The notes below the pieces were generated by a model. The model had not been told where the DNA came from. It did not search any database and was given only the letters and a program-made list of their open reading frames with translations. From the NCBI GenBank assembly GCA_021298355.1, contig JAJTEH010000003.1:124001-188000 (forward strand): a stretch of DNA of 64,000 nucleotides. Direction: 5' to 3'. The stretch is from Flammeovirgaceae bacterium. Lineage in GTDB: Bacteria > Bacteroidota > Bacteroidia > Cytophagales > Cyclobacteriaceae. This document shows, one piece after another, positions 24,196-33,625 of the stretch (positions are counted from its first letter, which is position 1; each line of letters begins with the position of its first letter). Position numbers and translations under genes: made by a program.

Positions 24196-25203
24196 ATGAA
24201 TAGTTATCGTGTTCTAAAAAATCAGAGTTTTTCTTTTGGAGAATACGCTCTTGTTCCTATTCGGTTTGAAGACAGATATAAAATAATGCAATGGCGAAAT
24301 GAACAAATCTATCACCTGCGCCAGAATAAACCACTAACTGAAAAAGAACAAGATCAATACTTTAATGAAGTAGTTGCAAAGTTATTTGAGCAAGATAAAC
24401 CCAATCAAATCTTGTTTTCATATTTAGAAAATGGTGAATGTATTGGATATGGTGGCTTAGTACATATCAATTGGGTGGATAAAAATGCTGAAATATCCTT
24501 TATCATAGATACAACACTTGAAAAGGAAGGATTCCATAAACATTGGTCAATATATCTTCAGTTAATAGAAAAGTTTGCGTTTGTTGAATTGAGTTTGCAT
24601 AAAATTTATACGTTTGCATTTAATCTAAGGCCTAATCTATATACTGCACTTGAGAATAGCGCATTTAAAAAAGAAGCTGAGCTAAAAGAGCATTGTTTAT
24701 TCGATAAAAATTACATTAGCGTCATAATTCATTCAAAGCTGAACTTAGGTATCAATCTTAGAGAAGCTAATGACGGAGACTTATTAGATACATTTTCTTG
24801 GGTTAACAATGAAACAATAAGGATGTTTTCTCTGAGTAAGAATAATGTCACACTAGAAGAACATACCAATTGGTTTAAAAATAAGATTAATGATAAAAAC
24901 TGCTTTTATTTAATTGCTTCTATAAAAGAAGAAAAAATAGGTTCTATCAGATTTGATGTAATAAACAAAGAATATGCACAAATCAGTTATTTACTGAAAC
25001 CAGAATGGCATGGTAAAGGAATTGGGTTACAAATATTGAATACGGGAGTTAATTTGTTTTTGGAGAATCACAAGATAAATGAAGTGCGTGGTTTAGTATT
25101 GACTTCAAATGTAGCTTCAATAAAAGTATTTAATAGGTTAGGTTTTATAAAAATCAAAGAAGAAGAGGATTCGATTTTGTTTAGCAAAAAAAGAATAGTA
25201 TGA
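24196..25203 (+). CDS. Tandem GNAT acetyltransferase (PseH-like)
   Basis: 335-residue protein with two GNAT domains. The first (about residues 15-175) has VPIRFEDRYKIMQWRNEQIYHLRQNKPLT-type start and a GYGGLVHINW strand. The second (about 183-335) has REANDGDLLDTFSWVNNE, GSIRFDVINKEYAQISYLL and the acetyl-CoA loop EWHGKGIGLQIL. Both RN..H and WVNNE starts resemble PseH and related sugar-amine acetyltransferases. One domain could acetylate the C4 amine of the PseC product. Often a GNAT is fused to PseG in such clusters; here a second GNAT stands instead, and no PseG is seen. Confidence 0.82.
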   Translation: MNSYRVLKNQSFSFGEYALVPIRFEDRYKIMQWRNEQIYHLRQNKPLTEKEQDQYFNEVVAKLFEQDKPNQILFSYLENGECIGYGGLVHINWVDKNAEISFIIDTTLEKEGFHKHWSIYLQLIEKFAFVELSLHKIYTFAFNLRPNLYTALENSAFKKEAELKEHCLFDKNYISVIIHSKLNLGINLREANDGDLLDTFSWVNNETIRMFSLSKNNVTLEEHTNWFKNKINDKNCFYLIASIKEEKIGSIRFDVINKEYAQISYLLKPEWHGKGIGLQILNTGVNLFLENHKINEVRGLVLTSNVASIKVFNRLGFIKIKEEEDSILFSKKRIV

Positions 25204-26240
25204 GAATTGGAAACTTTGAAATAAATGTAAATTCAAGAATATTTATAATTGCAGAACTATCTGCCAATCATAATGGTAGTATCGAAACAGCCATTGAAAC
25301 AATTAAAGCAGCAAAAAGAGCTGGTGCAGATTGCATAAAACTGCAAACCTATACTGCAGATACAATTACAATTAATTCAAAAAAAGAGGATTTTTTAATT
25401 AAAGGAACAATTTGGGACGGTAAGAATCTTTATGAATTGTATCAAGAGGCTTACACACCTTGGGAATGGCACGAAACTTTATTTAAAACCGCTGCCGATG
25501 AAGGCTTAATCTGTTTTTCTTCTCCATTTGATAGAACATCTGTTGATTTTCTTGAAACATTAAATGTGCCTGCATACAAAATTGCATCATTCGAAATAAC
25601 CGATATTCCTTTAATAGAGTATGTGGCCTCAAAAGGTAAGCCTGTAATTATTTCAACAGGCATAGCAACTGAAGAAGATATTGAATTGGCTCTGGATGCT
25701 TGTTACAGAATGAACAATAAGGATGTTGCATTGTTAAAATGTACTTCGAGTTACCCTGCACCCATCGAAGAAGCGAATATGATCATGGTTAAAGATATGG
25801 CTGAGCGTTATGGAGTTATAACGGGCTTATCAGACCACACAATGGGTAGCACTGTACCGGTAGTGGCTACTTGTTTCGGAGCTAAGATTATAGAAAAACA
25901 TTTTATACTAGATCGTTCTATTGGAGGCCCGGACGCTTCCTTCAGCATGAATGAACAAGAATTTGCCAACATGGTAAAAATTGTAAGAGAAGCAGAAAAG
26001 GCAATTGGTAAAATCGATTATTCATTAACGGATAAGCAGGCCAAAGGAAAAGAATTTGCCAGATCGTTGTATGCTGTGAAGGATATTAAAAAGGGAGAGA
26101 AATTTACACCCGAAAATGTAAAATCTATTAGACCAGGTTTTGGATTGCATCCCAAACATTTAAATGAGGTAGTTGGGGCATACGCCAATAAAGACATTGA
26201 AAAAGGTGAGAGAATGACTTTGCAATATCTTTCTAGGTGA
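25200..26240 (+). CDS. pseI: Pseudaminic acid synthase, PseI (NeuB family)
   Basis: Condenses phosphoenolpyruvate with the six-carbon diacetamido sugar to give the nine-carbon nonulosonic acid. 346 residues. NeuB barrel motifs are IAELSANHNGS, CIKLQTYTADTIT, FSSPFDRTSVDFLE, PAYKIASFE, ISTGIA, LKCTSSYPAP and SDHTMG. The C-terminal SAF antifreeze-like domain begins about residue 280 (FARSLYAVKDIKKGE ... IRPGFGLHPK). The GTIWDGKNLYELYQEA stretch is characteristic of PseI rather than sialic acid synthases. It overlaps the GNAT gene by four bases (ATGA). Confidence 0.94.
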   Translation: MRIGNFEINVNSRIFIIAELSANHNGSIETAIETIKAAKRAGADCIKLQTYTADTITINSKKEDFLIKGTIWDGKNLYELYQEAYTPWEWHETLFKTAADEGLICFSSPFDRTSVDFLETLNVPAYKIASFEITDIPLIEYVASKGKPVIISTGIATEEDIELALDACYRMNNKDVALLKCTSSYPAPIEEANMIMVKDMAERYGVITGLSDHTMGSTVPVVATCFGAKIIEKHFILDRSIGGPDASFSMNEQEFANMVKIVREAEKAIGKIDYSLTDKQAKGKEFARSLYAVKDIKKGEKFTPENVKSIRPGFGLHPKHLNEVVGAYANKDIEKGERMTLQYLSR

Positions 26241-26295
26241 TTCCAAAACTTTATCAAATACTAAAAAAATTAAACTCGAAAGAAATATTTTTATT

Positions 26296-27087
26296 ATGCA
26301 AACAATTGAATTAACAAAGACACTACTTCAGGAAAGTAAAAATAAAATAGTAGATATTTTAAAAAGAAGATATTCTTCTAACCTTAATAAAGATTTATCT
26401 CAGGCAGTTAATGAACTTAACGAGCAAGGATTTAGTGTAATGCCTAATTTTCTTAATGAATTGGAGTGTAATGAAATTATAGCCTGGATTAACGAAGTAA
26501 CACAAACGAACAATGAAATATGGCGTGATGCATTAGATTCTGACAACAGAATTTATTTTTCAGATAAAGCAAATAAACACATCAATTCTTTTTTTAACCA
26601 CGAATTGATTTCCAAGATTCTATCCTCGTATGAAAAAACAGATAAGTATAATGGTTTTACTTTGGCCAATAAAGTAACATATAAAGAAAATAATCAAGGT
26701 TCTGGTGGTGGCTGGCATAGAGATTATGTTAAAAGGAAACAGACAAAGGCAATTCTTTATCTCAATAATGTAGAAAGTTCTACTGGACCATTTCAATATT
26801 TGAAAGGCTCCCATCAATTTGGAAGTATCTTGAAATATCAGAAGGATTACGGATTTAAGTATAACCAATACAGATTTACTAATAGCGAAATCGATGAGAT
26901 TATAAAGCAAGATCCTTTAATACTAAAAGAGTTTACAGGTGCAGCAGGTATGTTACTGTTAGTAGATACAAGAGGTATACATAGAGGTAAACCAATTGAG
27001 GGAGGTGTTCGATATGCATTAACTAATTATTACTGGTTCAACAGTTCTATACCTTCTCATATAAAACAACTAGACCCTTTTAAATAA
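26296..27087 (+). CDS. Phytanoyl-CoA dioxygenase (PhyH) family protein
   Basis: 263-residue Fe(II)/2-oxoglutarate oxygenase-like protein. The metal triad is visible as HRD in GGGWHRDYVKR and the distal His in DTRGIHRGKPI, followed by the 2-oxoglutarate-binding Arg in GVRYAL. LYLNNVESSTGPFQYLKGSH is the usual middle motif. In glycan loci PhyH proteins are presumed to hydroxylate a sugar or lipid intermediate, but no substrate can be named. Located between pseI and a glycosyltransferase candidate. Confidence 0.83.
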   Translation: MQTIELTKTLLQESKNKIVDILKRRYSSNLNKDLSQAVNELNEQGFSVMPNFLNELECNEIIAWINEVTQTNNEIWRDALDSDNRIYFSDKANKHINSFFNHELISKILSSYEKTDKYNGFTLANKVTYKENNQGSGGGWHRDYVKRKQTKAILYLNNVESSTGPFQYLKGSHQFGSILKYQKDYGFKYNQYRFTNSEIDEIIKQDPLILKEFTGAAGMLLLVDTRGIHRGKPIEGGVRYALTNYYWFNSSIPSHIKQLDPFK

Positions 27088-27091
27088 CAGC

Positions 27092-28531
27092 GTGTTAGAA
27101 AATAAACATAAGCTTTCAAATCATAAGTTATTTGAGATAATTGAGCAGGATGCAAATCTTTCAGAACTTAGATTTTTTGAGATACCATTTTGGCCAGCAT
27201 TAAGGTTAAAATTTTTCTCAAAATTTATTAACACTAATGTTTCTTCGAAAGGTAAAGTTGGTTATAGTTCAAAACTCACATTTATCTTTTACGGCTGTTT
27301 CGAACTTTTTAAAATATATATTTTTCCACTTGCAATCAAGAAAGTAAGAATACTTTTTATAACAAAATCAACATACAGAGCTAAATTGAATGATTATTGG
27401 TTTGAACGATTTGTAGATTCACTTATTTCGTTAACTAATCTGAATCATAAAGATTATAAAGTAATTGAGGGTACGGTTGATTTAAAATACAGGAAACCTT
27501 TTTTTACACAAGGAAAAGTCGAAAAATTACAAGGCTTATTTTGGCTTGTAGGAGTTTATGCATCAGTATTTGTTAAAAGTAAAAAATTTGAAAATGAACA
27601 CTTGTTGTTTTCATTAATAGATAAGCTAAATAGCAATGGAATAAAAATAGATAATGATTCCATACATTTATTTAGGACAACAGCTTCAAGAATTTACATG
27701 TTAAGTAAAGTTTTTGAGCGTTACTTAAGAATTACTTTACCTGAAAAAATTTTTGCCGTCTGTTACTACGAAGAATATAGTATGGCTCTATTGATTGCCG
27801 CAAAAAAATTAAAGATACCATATTACGATTTGCAGCATGGCATTCAAGGCTCAGAGCATTTCGCTTATTCAATCTTTAAAAATATTCCCTCAAATGGATA
27901 TGCAACTCTGCCTGATTATTTTTTATGTTGGGATGAAGATAGTGCCAATAATATAAATAAGTGGGGTGGAGAAAATCACAAAGCAATTGTAGTTGGTAAC
28001 CCATGGTTAATGTACTACAATAAATTTGTAAGTCAGGCTTCAACAAAAAAAGCAGATGCAATTTTATTTACGGCTCAACCGTATCAAGATCCATTGCCTT
28101 CAGTTGTTTTATCTTTTTTAAAATTAGTTAGCAAAACACATAAGATTATTGTGCGGTTGCATCCTAGAATGGTAGAAGATGCAAAAGAGTTAGAAGAACT
28201 AATTTTAGAAAATGAAATTCCAGTAGATATGGATTTAGTAGAAGCTTCTCATTGTCCATTACCTCAACTATTATCAAGGTCAGTTATGCATGCTACAATT
28301 AGCTCGAGTGTTGTGCTTGAAGCTGCTGATTATGGTATCGGTTCATTTGTTTTTGATGAAATTGGATATAAAAGGTTTGAGCATATAAAAAATGTAAAAG
28401 TAAAATTGTATACGAAGGAAGAAAACATTGAGGAAGTAGTAAATGAAATTATTTCAATTAAGCAGGAAAGTTTAAGGTTAAATGAAAACGAAAGAATACA
28501 AATTTTAAAAAATGTTGTTGGGTGCGAGTAA
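27092..28531 (+). CDS. Candidate GT-B glycosyltransferase, possibly nonulosonate transferase
   Basis: 479 residues, soluble, no close family recognised by eye. The C-terminal half looks like a GT-B nucleotide-sugar domain: YYDLQHGIQGSEHF, PDYFLCWDEDSANNIN, VVGNPWL, then an HP motif (IVRLHPRM) and a Ser-rich motif (TISSSVVLEAADYG). Paired HP and S/T motifs are known from several bacterial sialyltransferase and capsule transferase families. With its position right behind the CMP-nonulosonate genes, I infer a transferase that adds the nonulosonic acid. GTG start, four bases after the PhyH stop. Confidence 0.55.
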   Translation: MLENKHKLSNHKLFEIIEQDANLSELRFFEIPFWPALRLKFFSKFINTNVSSKGKVGYSSKLTFIFYGCFELFKIYIFPLAIKKVRILFITKSTYRAKLNDYWFERFVDSLISLTNLNHKDYKVIEGTVDLKYRKPFFTQGKVEKLQGLFWLVGVYASVFVKSKKFENEHLLFSLIDKLNSNGIKIDNDSIHLFRTTASRIYMLSKVFERYLRITLPEKIFAVCYYEEYSMALLIAAKKLKIPYYDLQHGIQGSEHFAYSIFKNIPSNGYATLPDYFLCWDEDSANNINKWGGENHKAIVVGNPWLMYYNKFVSQASTKKADAILFTAQPYQDPLPSVVLSFLKLVSKTHKIIVRLHPRMVEDAKELEELILENEIPVDMDLVEASHCPLPQLLSRSVMHATISSSVVLEAADYGIGSFVFDEIGYKRFEHIKNVKVKLYTKEENIEEVVNEIISIKQESLRLNENERIQILKNVVGCE

Positions 28532-29940
28532 GGGTATTTAGAAATTTCGTTGTTTATTCAATTAGTAATTACTTACCTAAATTCGGTAATTTTTTATTAC
28601 TACCATTTATATCTTCATATTTAACAACGAGCGATTTTGGTAACTATGTACTTGCCTTATCCATTATTCAGGCATTTAGTTATCTGAAAATGTTAGGCAT
28701 GGATTTGATTATTTCTAATGTTTATTTTAAACATCCTAAACTATTCAAACCTTTCTGGAACCACGTTTATGGTTTTTTAACGTTAGCATCTTTGATTTTA
28801 GGAGTTGTATTTTTCTTAATTTTATTTTTAGTTTTTAAGAGCGAAGAGTATGCTTTTTTACTAGCAATATTAACGTCAATACCCATTATTTTTTTCTCTG
28901 TAACTGAAGGTATTTATCTGCGGCTTTATAACGCAATGCAAAAATCTGAGAATTTTCTTTATCGTTCAATATTGTTTGGTTTAGTAAATATTTTAACAAC
29001 TTATTATTGTATTGTAGAACTAAAACTTGGTTTTATGGGTTGGTTTTGGGCGGCTCTACTAGCCAGTTTTATTTCTTTTTTATTTATGATATATGTTTTA
29101 ATTTTTAAAGAAGGAATAGTGCCTTATTTCTTTATCAGGTGGAAAAGTATTATGAGAATATTAAGAGTTTCGTTGCCTATACTACCTCATTATTACGGAA
29201 CTTATCTCATGTCTACTTCTGATAGATTGCAACTTAAATTTTTAGGACAGTCAACAACTGATATTGGTAAGTATGGAATCGCAGCCATGTTTTCAAATGT
29301 AGCTCAGATGATATCAAACTCCTTTAAACTTAGCGTTGGTCCTCAATTGACTACCTATCTTCGCGATCATGATTTTATCTCTTATTTAAAGGCAATTAGA
29401 AGATATCAAGTAATATTTCTATTCTTAACAATTTTTTTAAGTGTATGGTTGAATGAAATTGTCTCAATTTTTTTTAGTAAACAATACGAGGTGTCTATTT
29501 CTGATATGGCAATTTGGTTAGTTATGTCTATAAACTATGTACCAATTTACATGGCCATCAATCAGCAGTTTTTTTTTTACGAAAAAACGAAGTCACTTTG
29601 GAAACGCTCTTTTTTCGCTTTCGCTGTAAATTTGTTACTTAATATAGTTTTTGTTCCGGTATTTGGTGTTGTAGTTACAGCAATAAGCACATTCCTTACT
29701 AACTTCTTTTTTGCAATTTCTGGTATGTTTATGGATGATTTTAAAATGATTTGTAAAGTGAAGATACGAGCAATTGAATGGATGTTGTTGTGTTTGTTTA
29801 TAACTCTGTTTTTGGTTTATCTACTGCCTAATAACCCTATCATTAAAATATCGATCTCTATTATAGTAGCACTATTCTTGATTTTTTATTTTAAAACAAC
29901 TATTAGAAATTTTTACAATGCTTTCTTTACCAAGAGTTAG
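28522..29940 (+). CDS. wzx: Wzx-like oligosaccharide flippase
   Basis: 472-residue integral membrane protein with about 12-14 hydrophobic segments and the N-terminal pattern of polysaccharide exporters of the MATE/MOP superfamily (NYLPKFGNFLLLPFISSYLT, GNYVLALSIIQAF). A mid-protein STSDRLQLKFLG matches the usual TxDRxxL site of Wzx proteins. It would flip lipid-linked repeat units across the inner membrane. GTG start overlaps the previous gene by ten bases; its end overlaps the next. Confidence 0.88.
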   Translation: MRVRVFRNFVVYSISNYLPKFGNFLLLPFISSYLTTSDFGNYVLALSIIQAFSYLKMLGMDLIISNVYFKHPKLFKPFWNHVYGFLTLASLILGVVFFLILFLVFKSEEYAFLLAILTSIPIIFFSVTEGIYLRLYNAMQKSENFLYRSILFGLVNILTTYYCIVELKLGFMGWFWAALLASFISFLFMIYVLIFKEGIVPYFFIRWKSIMRILRVSLPILPHYYGTYLMSTSDRLQLKFLGQSTTDIGKYGIAAMFSNVAQMISNSFKLSVGPQLTTYLRDHDFISYLKAIRRYQVIFLFLTIFLSVWLNEIVSIFFSKQYEVSISDMAIWLVMSINYVPIYMAINQQFFFYEKTKSLWKRSFFAFAVNLLLNIVFVPVFGVVVTAISTFLTNFFFAISGMFMDDFKMICKVKIRAIEWMLLCLFITLFLVYLLPNNPIIKISISIIVALFLIFYFKTTIRNFYNAFFTKS

Positions 29941-30835
29941 TGTAGTTATTCCAACGTATAATCGGGAAGATACAATAGAAACTACCCTCTACTCGGTGTT
30001 TAGTCAAACCTATAAAAATTTTGACATAATTATTGTAGATGATAATTCAACTGACAAAACGAGGCAGATAATTCAGAAACATGCAGATAAACTAAAGTTT
30101 GTATTGCTAAACGAAAATGGTGGCGGAGCTAAAGCGCGTAACGTAGGAATTAATGAGTCTAACGCAGAGTTTATTGCATTTCTGGATAGTGATGATAGAT
30201 GGGAACCAAATCATTTGCAAGTGAGTATTGATTTTTTATTAGAAAATCAAATAGATGGGGTTTTTACAAACTTTAAATTGTTAAACGAAAGCAACAAACA
30301 ATTAAAGCCTATAAATTTTGAAATAGATAAAACGATACTTGATCAAAAATACTTAGCGAATAGTCTCCTTGGTTTAAAACGTGTGGATTGCCGAACCTCT
30401 ACATTTTTAATGAAAAGGCAATCGCTACTTCAATGCTTTTTTGATGCTGATCTACGTAAGCATCAGGATTGGGATTTAGCAATAAGATTTGCCGGTCAGT
30501 TTAAACTTGCTTACAGTTGCTCATCAAGTGTTGTAATTGTGCATCATACGCAGGCTACAAGAATGAGTAATAAGTTAAATTTAAATGCAAGCGATTTATT
30601 TATAAATAAACATTTTAATCTATTATACCCTAATACTGTATATTTATTTTATCTAAAAATGTTTTACAGAGCTATTAAGTTAAAAGATCAGGGCTCAATA
30701 GATATATTAAAGATTAAGTTAAACAATATCGGTTCAACAGTTTCGATAAGATATAGGATCTTAAATTATTTTATTCTTAGAGCAAACAAAATTATTTTTC
30801 TGTTACAGAAAGCAAAACAAATTTATAATGGCTAA
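29918..30835 (+). CDS. Family 2 glycosyltransferase
   Basis: 305 residues, GT-A fold. The N terminus has VSVVIPTYNREDTIETTLYSV, IIIVDDNSTDKT, NGGGAKARNVGI and the DxD-type metal site FLDSDDRW; the acceptor-side HQDWDLAIRFA fits the ED-like motif. A retaining/inverting choice and sugar specificity cannot be read. It overlaps wzx by 23 bases and FkbM by eight, so is translated with them. Confidence 0.92.
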   Translation: MLSLPRVSVVIPTYNREDTIETTLYSVFSQTYKNFDIIIVDDNSTDKTRQIIQKHADKLKFVLLNENGGGAKARNVGINESNAEFIAFLDSDDRWEPNHLQVSIDFLLENQIDGVFTNFKLLNESNKQLKPINFEIDKTILDQKYLANSLLGLKRVDCRTSTFLMKRQSLLQCFFDADLRKHQDWDLAIRFAGQFKLAYSCSSSVVIVHHTQATRMSNKLNLNASDLFINKHFNLLYPNTVYLFYLKMFYRAIKLKDQGSIDILKIKLNNIGSTVSIRYRILNYFILRANKIIFLLQKAKQIYNG

Positions 30836-31550
30836 ATTAAATTATTTTCAAAAGCTTATCCGGCTTCCATTAAGAGCATTACCAATTCCTGAAGTTGTTT
30901 CTTTTTATTGGGGTTCGTTAAAGGGATATAAATGGATTACGAAATCCAGTAATGCAAGTTATTGGCTCGGCTTTTACGAAAGAAAGATGAAGTCTTATCT
31001 AGTTAATGTAATAAATGAAGGCGATGTTTTTCTTGATCTGGGTGCACATGTTGGTTATTATACACTTTTAGCGTCAAAATTAGTAGGGAATTCTGGGCGT
31101 GTTTATTCTTTTGAGCCATTACCAAGAAATCTTACGTTTTTAAACAAGCACTTACAATTGAATAGCATAAATAACGTATCAGTATATGATTCGGCTGTTG
31201 GTCATAAGAAAGGATTTTTTACAATGAACATTAATAGTCCGGTTGCAGCAAAACTAGATAAAAATGGCACATTTAAAGTAAACGTTCTTGATTTGGCTAG
31301 TATGCTAGAAAATAAAGAAATCGATTTCCCAGACGTGATTAAAATGGATATTGAGGGAGAAGAGCGATTTCTATTACCTAAATTATTAAACTTATTTAAA
31401 GAAAGGGATGTTCATTTATTCTTGTCAACACACGGTATAGAAGTACACAATGAGTTAATTGATTTATTAAAACAGGAGAACTTTAAATTAATTCCCCTTG
31501 ATGGGCAAAGTTTGGATACTTGTACTGAAATTTATTGCTATCGTAAGTAA
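30828..31550 (+). CDS. FkbM family methyltransferase
   Basis: 240-residue SAM-dependent methyltransferase. The SAM site is VFLDLGAHVGYYTLLASKL, followed by GRVYSFEPLPRNL and IKMDIEGEERFLLP, the FkbM-specific DIEG motif. It probably O-methylates a sugar of the repeat unit. Overlaps the preceding glycosyltransferase by eight bases. Confidence 0.9.
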   Translation: MAKLNYFQKLIRLPLRALPIPEVVSFYWGSLKGYKWITKSSNASYWLGFYERKMKSYLVNVINEGDVFLDLGAHVGYYTLLASKLVGNSGRVYSFEPLPRNLTFLNKHLQLNSINNVSVYDSAVGHKKGFFTMNINSPVAAKLDKNGTFKVNVLDLASMLENKEIDFPDVIKMDIEGEERFLLPKLLNLFKERDVHLFLSTHGIEVHNELIDLLKQENFKLIPLDGQSLDTCTEIYCYRK

Positions 31551-31556
31551 AATTCA

Positions 31557-32663
31557 TTGAAAATCCTTCACGTAATAAAATCACTTGGCAGAGGCGGTGC
31601 AGAAATGCTTTTGCCTGAAACTATTAAACTGCATAGTAAACAATATGAGTTTTATGTTATCTACTTTCTCCCATGGAAAAATCAATTAGTTAAGGATTTA
31701 GAAAAGGCAGGTGCTAAAGTATATTGCTTTAATAAAACAAATAATGTCACTTTACTTTTATCATTTTATCAACTTTTTAAATTCATTAAACAAAACAATA
31801 TTTATTGTGTTCACGCTCATTTACCTTGGGCAGGTTTTGTGTCTCGTTTAGCGTGCAAATTGGCAAAAGTTCCACTTATCTATACAGAGCATAATAAACA
31901 AGAACGCTATCATGGTATAACAAAATGGCTAAATAAGTTTACTTTCGGATGGCAAAGTAAGGTAGTTGCAGTTTCGGAGGATGTAAAGATTTCTATTGAG
32001 CAAAACATTGGAATAAAATATCCTGTTAAGGTTATTCTCAATGGTGTTAACACTCAATCCTTTATTAGAAATAAGGAACTAGGTAGTGAGCTTCGGCAGC
32101 AATTAAATATCCCACAAGAGGCAATCATTATTTCAACTATTGCGGTTTTTCGTTTTCAGAAAAGATTATTAGAATGGTTGCAAATAGCAAATACGATACT
32201 CGAGAGGGAAAAAAACATTTACTTTATCATGATTGGTGATGGCATACTCAAACCTGAAATCATGAAGACTTATCAGGATTTAGGGAGCCATCCAAACATT
32301 ATTTTTCCCGGTTTACAAGAAAATGTTAAACCGTGGTTGTCTGCAACGGATATCTATATGATGACATCTATTTTTGAAGGCTTACCTATAGCCATGCTTG
32401 AAGCGATGAGTATGGAATGTGCAATTGTAAGCACAAACGCTGGAGGCATTAAAGAAGTGATTGAGCAAGGAAAAAACGGATTATTGCGAGATGTTGAAGA
32501 TTGGAAATTACTAGAGGATGATTTGAAAGAATTGATTAGCAATAAGCAACTCCGCGAACAACTAGCTATTGGAGCAAGAAAGAGAGTACAAGAATTCTTT
32601 AGTCTAGAGAGAATGGTGAGTCACTTAGAAAGTCTTTACACCTCAGTTTATTTGATCAAGTAA
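31557..32663 (+). CDS. Family 4 glycosyltransferase
   Basis: 368-residue GT-B enzyme. N-terminal ILHVIKSLGRGGAEMLLPE, VHAHLPWAGFVSRL and YTEHNKQERYHG; C-terminal donor site FPGLQENVKPWLSATDIYMMTSIFEGLPIAMLEAMS with the EX7E motif. Start is TTG at 31557, six bases after the FkbM stop. Sugar donor unknown. Confidence 0.92.
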   Translation: MKILHVIKSLGRGGAEMLLPETIKLHSKQYEFYVIYFLPWKNQLVKDLEKAGAKVYCFNKTNNVTLLLSFYQLFKFIKQNNIYCVHAHLPWAGFVSRLACKLAKVPLIYTEHNKQERYHGITKWLNKFTFGWQSKVVAVSEDVKISIEQNIGIKYPVKVILNGVNTQSFIRNKELGSELRQQLNIPQEAIIISTIAVFRFQKRLLEWLQIANTILEREKNIYFIMIGDGILKPEIMKTYQDLGSHPNIIFPGLQENVKPWLSATDIYMMTSIFEGLPIAMLEAMSMECAIVSTNAGGIKEVIEQGKNGLLRDVEDWKLLEDDLKELISNKQLREQLAIGARKRVQEFFSLERMVSHLESLYTSVYLIK

Positions 32664-32707
32664 GTCTTACTTTTTTTTTCAGAACATAAAATACATTCAA
32701 CATATTT

Positions 32708-33625
32708 ATGGTAGTAAGAAATGCTAATAAGAATGACTTAGTTGCTATTGTTGATCTTCTTAAGCTAAGTTTAGGTGAATCTCTTATGCCTAAGTCTGAA
32801 GCATTTTGGCATTGGAAACATGTGGAAAATCCTTTTGGAGAATCTCCGGTTTTATTAGCAGAGGAAAACAACGAACTAATTGGAGTACGGGCCTTTCTGA
32901 TTTGGCATTGGTTTCACAATGGAAAAGTTTTTAAAGCTGCACGAGCAGTTGACACTGCCACTCATCCAAAGCATCAAGGGAAAGGTATTTTTAAAAAACT
33001 TACATTACAGCTACTAAATGATTGTAAGCAAAGAGGCGTACAATTTGTTTTTAATACTCCTAATAAAAACTCAATGCCTGGTTATTTAAAAATGGGTTGG
33101 ATTAAAGCAGGTAAGTTTAGAATTCGAGTACGTTATCTTACACCTTTCGAAAGGTGGTGGTATAAAAAATATAATGTAAATGAATTATCTTGGAATGATT
33201 TTATAAGCCAATATCAACTTTCGACTGAATTAAATAAAACAATTTCAACGCCTAAAGATGTAAGTTTTTTGTTGTGGCGTTACAAAGAAGTGCCAGTTGC
33301 TAAATACTTTGTTTTGAAAGGGGAAGAAAATGAATATGTTATTTATAGATTAAAAATTGGTAAAATAAAGGAATTAAGAATTGTAGAATATTTATCTAGT
33401 CGGTATCAGGTATCTGAATCTATATGGAATAAAATAAAAATAATTGCTTCTTTAAAGAAAGTAAACTTCATAACGATTTCTGGATCTACTCATAATTTTA
33501 AGAAAGGCATTTCCTTACCTATTGGCCCACGCGTTACACTAAGACAAGTATGTGAAGGTTTTGTTATAAATGATTTTGATTTTAAACACTGGTCACCTTC
33601 GATTGGCGACCTTGAATTATTCTAA
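32708..33625 (+). CDS. GNAT family N-acetyltransferase
   Basis: 305 residues with a GNAT domain in the first 150 (VVRNANKNDLVAIVDLLK, ARAVDTATHPKHQGKGIFKKL as the acetyl-CoA loop, NTPNKNSMPGYLKMGW) and a second, diverged half resembling the FemAB/GNAT tandem layout. Members of this type often acylate amino sugars of surface glycans. ATG start after a 44-base gap; its stop overlaps the next gene. Confidence 0.8.
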   Translation: MVVRNANKNDLVAIVDLLKLSLGESLMPKSEAFWHWKHVENPFGESPVLLAEENNELIGVRAFLIWHWFHNGKVFKAARAVDTATHPKHQGKGIFKKLTLQLLNDCKQRGVQFVFNTPNKNSMPGYLKMGWIKAGKFRIRVRYLTPFERWWYKKYNVNELSWNDFISQYQLSTELNKTISTPKDVSFLLWRYKEVPVAKYFVLKGEENEYVIYRLKIGKIKELRIVEYLSSRYQVSESIWNKIKIIASLKKVNFITISGSTHNFKKGISLPIGPRVTLRQVCEGFVINDFDFKHWSPSIGDLELF

